Source: Amycolatopsis bartoniae
GTDB lineage: Bacteria; Actinomycetota; Actinomycetes; Mycobacteriales; Pseudonocardiaceae
DNA: 64,000 bases
Direction: 5' to 3'
NCBI RefSeq assembly: GCF_014191255.1
Contig: NZ_JACHWH010000002.1
Coordinates: 124,001-188,000 of the forward strand
A model generated the notes under the pieces. It was not told the origin of the DNA and ran no database searches. It saw only the letters and a list, made by a program, of their open reading frames with translations. Below, piece by piece: positions 58,300 to 64,000 of the stretch; the stretch's first letter is position 1; the number at the start of each line of letters is the position of its first letter. The position numbers and the translations under genes are program-made.

Positions 58300-60936
58300 T
58301 CAGTTCGCTTCCCGTGCTCGCTGGAACAAGGCCGCGACCTGGGGCGACATCGAGTAGCGAACCCTGCCATCGTCGGGATAGAAGTAGTTCCAGGCTGGCC
58401 GCCGTCCGACTGACTGGCAGTACCGGCCGGGCCAGCCCAGCTGTCCGGCCACGCCTCCCGCACCGGAGTCGGCACCGACGATCAGAGCCAGCTCCTCACC
58501 ACTGAAGACCTCGCCGGGACTGTCCATCAGGACGGCGAACAACCGTCGGGCGCTACCGCTGAGCTGGGTCCATACCCGCTTGGCGAGCTCGCTGTCCGCC
58601 TCCGTCCACTCGGGCAGACCGTCCACCTGTTCGTCCGGTTCCGCGGAACGCAGGGCGTCATCCGCCAGGTACCCGAATTGCTCGAGTCGCGTCCGAGCAG
58701 TCCCTAGTTCCTGGTCGGAAAAGAGATCGGCGAACAGCGGGTTGATGACAAGAGCCTCGACGGTAAGGTCCAACCTCCCGCGCTCCCACAAAGCGGCGAA
58801 GCTGTCCGAAACAGCGGGCGCACGCAACAGCCTTCGTGCAGTTTCGAGCGGTCCGAGATCCGCGAGCATGCTGAGGAGGTGGATCGCCGGGGACTGCGCC
58901 TCACGCCTGCTACGTTCCAACAGGCTCTGCATCTCCGCACCGAACCGCTCCGCGAGCCGCCCTTCGTCCTGGCCCACCTGCGGCGGCTCCTCTTCCAATT
59001 CCACCGCCGGCGCGTCCGTACCGGCAGCCACCTCATTACGTCGATACACGAAACCGAGCAACGCGTCCGCAGACGTGAACACCTCGTAGCCCAGCTCTGC
59101 CAACCGGGTGAGGTCCGCGGATTGAGGATCGAGTTCCAGCACTACTGGGCTTCCCTGTCCTGGCTGCAATCCTTCGGGCCACAGTGCCTCCGCGATCGCG
59201 AGCTGGCGCCCGCTGACAGGATCGGCGATCTCAGCGTCGAAGGAAGGTTCGGCGCAGCCGAGCTTCCGCAACTCCTCCACGAGGTCTCGGACCTGTGCCG
59301 TGTGCACATCCTCGTCGTCTTCGGGGGACACCGACAACGGTACGAGCGATTCCGCAGCCGACGCACCATCGGTGCTCCTGAGTAAACTTGTCAGGAAAGA
59401 CTGCGCCGCCTCGGCGAGGAGCTCACGGCGGGCCGCAAGGAAATCCTCATAGCGGTCGACACGCCACAGCACCGGGTCCTGGGGAATCCACTGGGAGGCG
59501 AGGGCCCCTGGATACTTGCTTTCAGCTTCCGCGAAATAGTCCTCTGGCGCTCGCTTGCCTATTTTCAGGTTGGTGTCCTGAGTCAGGAAGCAGAAATTCG
59601 CGAGTGCGTTCACCTGGCCACGCGAGTAGCCGGCTTTGTAGAGCAAGGCCTTCGGGAAGATGTGGTGCACTTGCAGCGAGGCGAACTTACCCAGCATTTC
59701 CGCGCGCAGCTCCAGCCCGCTGCCCAGGTCGCGGGCGCCCTTCACGCGAGTGAGCAGATACAGCATCGGGTAGAAGCGAGAACCCCTGGTGGCTCCCTCG
59801 AAGTTGTGTGAGCGGACGTCCAGGTTTCCGCCACGCCAGCGCCGCAAAGCCGCGATGAGGCCATCGATGCCTTCACGGTGGACGGTGTCGTAGTCCTGTT
59901 GCAACACTGTCTCCGTCGACCCGGCGAACCGCCCCCACAGCGCGGCTTGAACGTACCAGTAGAGGACTTTGTCCCGGTGGACATGATTTTCGAAGTGTCC
60001 GCCGCTGCGGTGCAGAAGCAAGGACACCACCGGGAAGGCGTACCGGCCCATGAGCACGCGGTCGTGGTCCAGGCCGAGACGGCCCGCGACGACGTCGAGG
60101 AACGTCCCGACGTGATGGAACGACTCACGGAGCGAGGTTTGGAAATCTGCCACTGAGATCCGGTCCAGCGCCGTGAACAGCGACCTCCCCGTCGCCACGG
60201 CGGTGGCGTTGCGCAGGATCCAGTCGAGCGAAAACTTGTACCCGGCCTGCTGCCAGAGCAGCAACTGGTCCCGCATCGCTTGGCGCGCCTCCGGCCAGTG
60301 CGCGCACAATTTCGCCAGCGCGAGGTCGCCCTTGGACAGCTTGGTCCCGCCCGAGTTGACCCGGTTGAAGATCTCCACGACGGAGTCCACGGTCTTGTCG
60401 CTGCCCGTGATCTTTTCCTCGTAGAATTCCTTCTCCGTGACCTGCCACAGGGTATTGAGTCTTCGCAGATAGGTCGCCGCCTTGTCCGGCGTTTCGGCGA
60501 AGGCCGTCAGGAACGCGATCGGCCCGTCCTGGAACAGCTTCGTGACGTCGACCCAGTGGACGTCATCGGCCATCTTTCCCCGGGCGTAGAACTCGAAGGT
60601 CTCGGTGTCCACGTGGAAGTGGAGGCCACTGAAGGCGGAATCATCGCCTTCGAAAAAGGCCGGCGGCTTTCCGCGCACCACACCGTAAAGAGTTGTGATT
60701 CGCTGCTGGCCGTCGAGCAGCAGCAGATGCGTACCCGCACCGGCGGTCTCTCCGCGTACGGACACCGATTCCGCATCGGTCTCCCACAGCAGCAGTCCGC
60801 CGACCGGATGCCCCAGGTACAGCGACCGCATCAGCCCGCGTACCTGATCACGGTTCCACACGTAGCCCCGCTGGAACTCCGGAAGCAGCACCGTGCCGAT
60901 GTCGATCTGGTCGAGGATGGTCGAGAGCTTCCCCAT
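58300..60936 (-). CDS. GmrSD-like DUF262-DUF1524 protein with C-terminal extension
   Basis: An 878-residue single-chain protein. Residues 1-240 form DUF262 (ParB/sulfiredoxin-like NTPase) with LPEFQRGYVW (18-27) and LLLDGQQRITTLY (72-84). Near 425-460 lies a DUF1524 HNH nuclease core: VHHIFPKALL and, 20-30 residues later, NALANFCFLTQDTNLKIG. This pair is the make-up of GmrSD type IV restriction enzymes and related anti-phage nucleases. Residues 560-878 are an extra region with ALWPEGLQPGQGSPVVLELD and a C-terminal winged-helix-like end. ATG 60936 has GGAGG six bases upstream; it begins 22 bases after the helicase gene. Confidence 0.88.
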   Translation of the reverse strand: MGKLSTILDQIDIGTVLLPEFQRGYVWNRDQVRGLMRSLYLGHPVGGLLLWETDAESVSVRGETAGAGTHLLLLDGQQRITTLYGVVRGKPPAFFEGDDSAFSGLHFHVDTETFEFYARGKMADDVHWVDVTKLFQDGPIAFLTAFAETPDKAATYLRRLNTLWQVTEKEFYEEKITGSDKTVDSVVEIFNRVNSGGTKLSKGDLALAKLCAHWPEARQAMRDQLLLWQQAGYKFSLDWILRNATAVATGRSLFTALDRISVADFQTSLRESFHHVGTFLDVVAGRLGLDHDRVLMGRYAFPVVSLLLHRSGGHFENHVHRDKVLYWYVQAALWGRFAGSTETVLQQDYDTVHREGIDGLIAALRRWRGGNLDVRSHNFEGATRGSRFYPMLYLLTRVKGARDLGSGLELRAEMLGKFASLQVHHIFPKALLYKAGYSRGQVNALANFCFLTQDTNLKIGKRAPEDYFAEAESKYPGALASQWIPQDPVLWRVDRYEDFLAARRELLAEAAQSFLTSLLRSTDGASAAESLVPLSVSPEDDEDVHTAQVRDLVEELRKLGCAEPSFDAEIADPVSGRQLAIAEALWPEGLQPGQGSPVVLELDPQSADLTRLAELGYEVFTSADALLGFVYRRNEVAAGTDAPAVELEEEPPQVGQDEGRLAERFGAEMQSLLERSRREAQSPAIHLLSMLADLGPLETARRLLRAPAVSDSFAALWERGRLDLTVEALVINPLFADLFSDQELGTARTRLEQFGYLADDALRSAEPDEQVDGLPEWTEADSELAKRVWTQLSGSARRLFAVLMDSPGEVFSGEELALIVGADSGAGGVAGQLGWPGRYCQSVGRRPAWNYFYPDDGRVRYSMSPQVAALFQRAREAN

Positions 60937-60958
60937 CTGTACCTCCAGTGGTTGTTGT

Positions 60959-63049
60959 TCAGCCCAGACCGGCCAGCAGCTCGCTGCGGTCACCGTGCCA
61001 GCTGACGGACAGCTGTTCCCGCGCCCGAGTGCAGGCGACGAACAGCAGACACCGTTCCCGTTGCATGTCCTGGCGGTGGGCGCTGGCATCATCAGCGGCC
61101 GACGTCACCGCACCTACAGGCGGCACAGACTTGTCGTTGACACCGATCACGGCGAGACACCGGAACTCAAGCCCCTTCATCCGGTGCATCGTCCCTACGG
61201 ACACTGCATCCGCGGGGACCGCGGCGCCGGTCAAGGCCACGGCAGGAACGGAGTCGGCTGTCAACACCTTCACCGCAGCGTCGACAAGCCACCTCGCACG
61301 CGCCGCGACGCCGATCTCTCCGGGCTTCACTCCAGCCTCCAACCATCCGCGGACCGTCGCCGAGAGGCCGTCGAGCTCCCCACTCTTTCTGTGGTATCCC
61401 GTGATAGTGGGCAACATTCCGTGCATTTCCGAGCGACAGCCGGCGAGTGAGTCCAGCCCTCCATCCATGTCGTCTATTGGCTCGCCGCGTACCAGGCCCA
61501 GACTCCATGCCAGGATCTCAGCGGTGGTGCGGTAGTTCAGCGTGAGCCTCGTCGATCTCCCTGCCACCTCGATCCCCACGTCGCGAAGGCTCACCACGTG
61601 CGAATAGATCCGTTGGTGCGTATCTCCGACGAGAAACAGGTCGTTGGGCCCGCGATCGACGGCGGCGCGCAATAGCCGCCACTGCGCGGGGCTCAGGTCC
61701 TGCGCCTCGTCGACCACGATGTGCCGGTAGGGTTTGTCGGCTTGCCCTTCCAGCAGACGTGCGGCTTCGGCGCACACCATCTCGTGGGTCCACAGGTCGT
61801 ACTCGCGCAACCGCTGCGAGAAGTCCCAAATCGCCTGCCACACTTCCGCCCGCTGTCGCGGCCCGAGTCGACGGCCACGCCCGGTCCGTTTCGCGGACAG
61901 GTATTCCTGCGCGGTGCTCACATTCTGGGCGAGGATCACCTGCCGCCACTCCTGTTTCAGGAATGCTTCGCTGAAGGGAAGCCCGAGCGCGGTGATCACC
62001 GAGCGCCACAGTTCGTTTTCCTGGCCGGCATCCAGCAACCGGGGTGCACCATGGTGGTCCCGAAACACCTGGTGGGCCAACTGGTCGACGTTGCGCACGT
62101 CGATCCGCTCGCGAACCTGGTCGGACTCGACCAGCAGCTTCAACCCTGCCGACAACGAGCCGGTCAAGGTGGAAGTGAACGTGGTGAGCAGCACCGGCCC
62201 GTCGTCGAGCCGCGCCAGATACCGAGCACGGTGGAGCGCCACCACCGTCTTGCCGGTGCCGGGGCCGCCGCTCACCCGCGCAGGACCTCGGTAGTGCGCT
62301 TCCACCGTTTTGCGCTGCACGGGATGCAGGTAGACCCGCCATAGCGCGAAAGGATGGCGCAGCACGGCGAGCAGTTCATCCGGTCCGTCGACGAGCACGA
62401 CCCGGTCCGAACTCCGTGCCACAGCAGCGCTCAAATCATCAGGATCGTAGTGCTCGCCGACGATCGCCTCCCCGAGCTCTGCCCACACCTCCTCGGGACT
62501 GAGCCCGGCCGCCAGTCCCGCGAGCACGTCCCACTGTGTCCCGGGAAGGAAGGAGCGAGCCGCGTCGAGCTGGACGGGATCGGTGAGCACCCGCGCGAAG
62601 GCAAGGGTCTGCTCGTCGATGCCGAGCCGGCGCAGGTCAGCATCACTGACACCGTCGAAGAGCATCACCGGGGCGTGTTTCGCGATACCGGCCAAGCCGG
62701 TCATGCTGTCCATGATCGCGCTGACATCCCGGATCTCGATGCGGCCGGTCGTCGCGTTCACCGACGCCGAACGGCGTTGTGCCCACACGTAGGCGTCGTC
62801 ATGGGGCAGCACTTTCAGCAGGGTGTACGTGTCGCCCGACTCCGGCGCGAGGACGACCCCGCGCCAAAACTGTGTGATGCGGATCGTGCGGAACCTGTCG
62901 TCCCGTGCGTTCGACACCTTCTCCAGGTGCTGGCCAGCGTGCGAGGATTGCTCGAACTTGGCGAAGGCTTCGGTCACCCGGTCCTGTACGGGCTTCTCCA
63001 GCTTTGCGTACTCACGCAGGAAGTCCCTGTCTATGGCGAGCGAAGGCAT
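60959..63049 (-). CDS. UvrD/Rep-type SF1 helicase with RelE/ParE-like N-terminus
   Basis: A 696-residue protein. Residues 1-90 (IDRDFLREYAKLEKPVQDRV, then DRFRTIRITQFWRGVVL) have the RelE/ParE toxin-like layout. From about 240 follows an SF1A helicase: Walker A GGPGTGKTV near 262, Walker B VVDEAQDLSP near 445, GDTHQRIY, NYRTT, and VGTMHRMKGLEF plus a C-terminal VACTRAREQL motif. It should unwind DNA with ATP. The N-terminal domain probably targets or cuts RNA or DNA, or only binds; its active residues are not obvious. It lies between a PLD gene and the DUF262 nuclease on one strand. Confidence 0.88.
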   Translation of the reverse strand: MPSLAIDRDFLREYAKLEKPVQDRVTEAFAKFEQSSHAGQHLEKVSNARDDRFRTIRITQFWRGVVLAPESGDTYTLLKVLPHDDAYVWAQRRSASVNATTGRIEIRDVSAIMDSMTGLAGIAKHAPVMLFDGVSDADLRRLGIDEQTLAFARVLTDPVQLDAARSFLPGTQWDVLAGLAAGLSPEEVWAELGEAIVGEHYDPDDLSAAVARSSDRVVLVDGPDELLAVLRHPFALWRVYLHPVQRKTVEAHYRGPARVSGGPGTGKTVVALHRARYLARLDDGPVLLTTFTSTLTGSLSAGLKLLVESDQVRERIDVRNVDQLAHQVFRDHHGAPRLLDAGQENELWRSVITALGLPFSEAFLKQEWRQVILAQNVSTAQEYLSAKRTGRGRRLGPRQRAEVWQAIWDFSQRLREYDLWTHEMVCAEAARLLEGQADKPYRHIVVDEAQDLSPAQWRLLRAAVDRGPNDLFLVGDTHQRIYSHVVSLRDVGIEVAGRSTRLTLNYRTTAEILAWSLGLVRGEPIDDMDGGLDSLAGCRSEMHGMLPTITGYHRKSGELDGLSATVRGWLEAGVKPGEIGVAARARWLVDAAVKVLTADSVPAVALTGAAVPADAVSVGTMHRMKGLEFRCLAVIGVNDKSVPPVGAVTSAADDASAHRQDMQRERCLLFVACTRAREQLSVSWHGDRSELLAGLG

Positions 63050-63170
63050 TCGTTTCTCCCTACTGCTCGCCGCAATTCATGGCGACCATTGATCGCTTTC
63101 CGCGGTGCCACCGTTCCTCCCCTGGTGCACTGTTCAGGAGATCTACCACATCCGTCCGGTGTCACGTCCT

Positions 63171-63944
63171 TCATTCGCTGGGACCGCCACTGACAGTCAA
63201 TCTGTCGAGCACACCGGACGCCTTCAGCTCGGCGATGTGCTCGGCCACGCGTACAGGAGCGGTGCCGCCACGAACCAAGATCCCTGCCTCGATGTTCTTC
63301 GCCACGCCCGACTGAGTCAGATTCGCGCTCGAGACGAGCAACACGTTCCGGTCGGCTACCGCAAGTTTCGCGTGCATCTTCGCCCCCTGCTGGCTTCGCC
63401 GCCCGACTGGCCAGTGCCACAGCTGGACACCACGAACTCCGGCGAACGCCGCCGCGGGTTCGCCTCCCGCCAGAGCGCTGCCCGCACCCTGAAGCGTTTC
63501 CACCACGACGGTGGTCCGGACACCTCGTGCGGTCGCGTCCGTCAGCGCCTGCCGTAACGGCTCGTGGGGCTTCGCGGAGTAGGTCATCAGCACCAGCTCA
63601 CTGATCGCCGCGGCGACGACGTCGATCAGCGCCTGCGCAGTCGCACGCACGGGGACGGCATGGCTACTCGGCCCGCTCCACACTGTCTCCACTCCCACGG
63701 ACGCCACCTGGCCGCTATAGCCCGCGGCAAGTCCGCGCAGGAACGCTGCTGCTTGCGAGGCCGGCTCGTCGTCGCGCCGGATCGCTTGCAGGATCGGCCG
63801 CGCCGCATCGATGAGCTCATCGCCCAACCCCGACAGCACAGCGTGTTCCGGCCAAGCCTGGCCGACACGCTCGGCGAGAGTGCGCAGCGCCGCAGCGCCC
63901 AGAAACGGCGCGGCGATGGTGGCAGCATCCTCGAATGCGCTCAT
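63171..63944 (-). CDS. DrmC-like phospholipase D-domain protein
   Basis: A 257-residue protein. The C-terminal half has one HKD motif, HAKLAVAD, with SSANLTQSG behind it, as in PLD-superfamily phosphodiesterases. The middle phrase VETVWSGPSSHAVPVRATAQ and the overall length closely match DrmC, the PLD component of DISARM anti-phage systems. A single HKD implies dimerisation for activity. The ATG overlaps the stop of the gene upstream (ATGA). 121 bases separate it from the helicase. Assignment to DISARM would need drmA and drmB, which are not in the window. Confidence 0.8.
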   Translation of the reverse strand: MSAFEDAATIAAPFLGAAALRTLAERVGQAWPEHAVLSGLGDELIDAARPILQAIRRDDEPASQAAAFLRGLAAGYSGQVASVGVETVWSGPSSHAVPVRATAQALIDVVAAAISELVLMTYSAKPHEPLRQALTDATARGVRTTVVVETLQGAGSALAGGEPAAAFAGVRGVQLWHWPVGRRSQQGAKMHAKLAVADRNVLLVSSANLTQSGVAKNIEAGILVRGGTAPVRVAEHIAELKASGVLDRLTVSGGPSE

Positions 63945-64000
63945 GGGACGGCAGGGAACAGTGCCAGCTCCGGATCGGCGATCGGTACGACGAACCGGCG
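63941..64000 (-). CDS. C-terminal end of an unidentified protein (partial)
   Basis: An open frame enters from the window edge and ends RRFVVPIADPELALFPAVP before a TGA that overlaps the DrmC-like ATG by four bases. Only 19 residues are visible, so the family cannot be named. The overlap shows it belongs to the same operon, and its identity (for instance a DISARM helicase or DUF1998 protein) would decide the nature of the cluster. Confidence 0.6.
   Translation of the reverse strand, partial: RRFVVPIADPELALFPAVP

Overview
The window is very G+C-rich DNA from an actinobacterium. Order and content of the housekeeping genes (rimP-nusA-ylxR-infB-ylxP-rbfA, truB-ribF, rpsO-pnp-M16 peptidase-dapB, thyX-ACT, dapA-RNase J, ftsK), together with F420/FMN-type split-barrel enzymes, a GT87 mannosyltransferase and NusA of the short actinobacterial form, point to the Pseudonocardiales. 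An Amycolatopsis-like organism is my best guess; it is an inference from gene style, not a database result.

Layout. 1-9407: accessory metabolism and envelope genes (quinone oxidoreductase fragment, secreted lipase plus TetR regulator, acyltransferase, WrbA, EamA exporter, a membrane-anchored solute-binding/VWA protein) around ftsK. 9503-16347: RNase J-DapA, a Ser/Thr kinase, an Nramp metal transporter, ThyX with an ACT protein. 16383-24075: small accessory units, notably a ribbon-helix-helix regulator coupled to a DUF4097 beta-repeat protein with a palindromic operator, a YcaQ-like glycosylase, GT87 and GtrA envelope proteins, and an excisionase-type HTH plus hydrolase pair. 24322-32763: the dapB-M16-pnp-rpsO block, then LigT/XRE, ribF and truB. 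32817-39124: an interrupted stretch between truB and rbfA with a decayed gene, MFS and MATE exporters, two methyltransferases, a DHH phosphoesterase, tandem repeats and a bidirectional promoter. 39275-45150: the translation operon rbfA back to rimP. 45257-50039: a Tat lipoprotein, gene fragments, a class V aminotransferase, a rhomboid-like protein and a tyrosine phosphatase.

50059-56921 is a coherent sulfation locus. cysD-cysNC would make PAPS. Divergent from them lies NTF2-like / DUF1214 / SDR / sulfotransferase. No reductive assimilation genes are present nearby. The shared promoter carries a palindrome matching the KstR-type lipid/steroid regulator motif.

A tRNA with CAU anticodon (best read as the lysidine tRNA-Ile2) at 58038-58111 marks the edge of an accessory block that continues past the window end. 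Its genes are a GmrSD-like DUF262-DUF1524 nuclease, an SF1 helicase with a RelE/ParE-like N-terminus, a DrmC-like phospholipase D protein, and the last codons of another gene. Base composition there is lower in G+C. This looks like a defence island and is the most interesting system in the window, together with the sulfation locus and the RHH-DUF4097 operon. Several genes appear to be transcribed without a leader, with a TANNNT-type -10 box 6-8 bases before the start codon.
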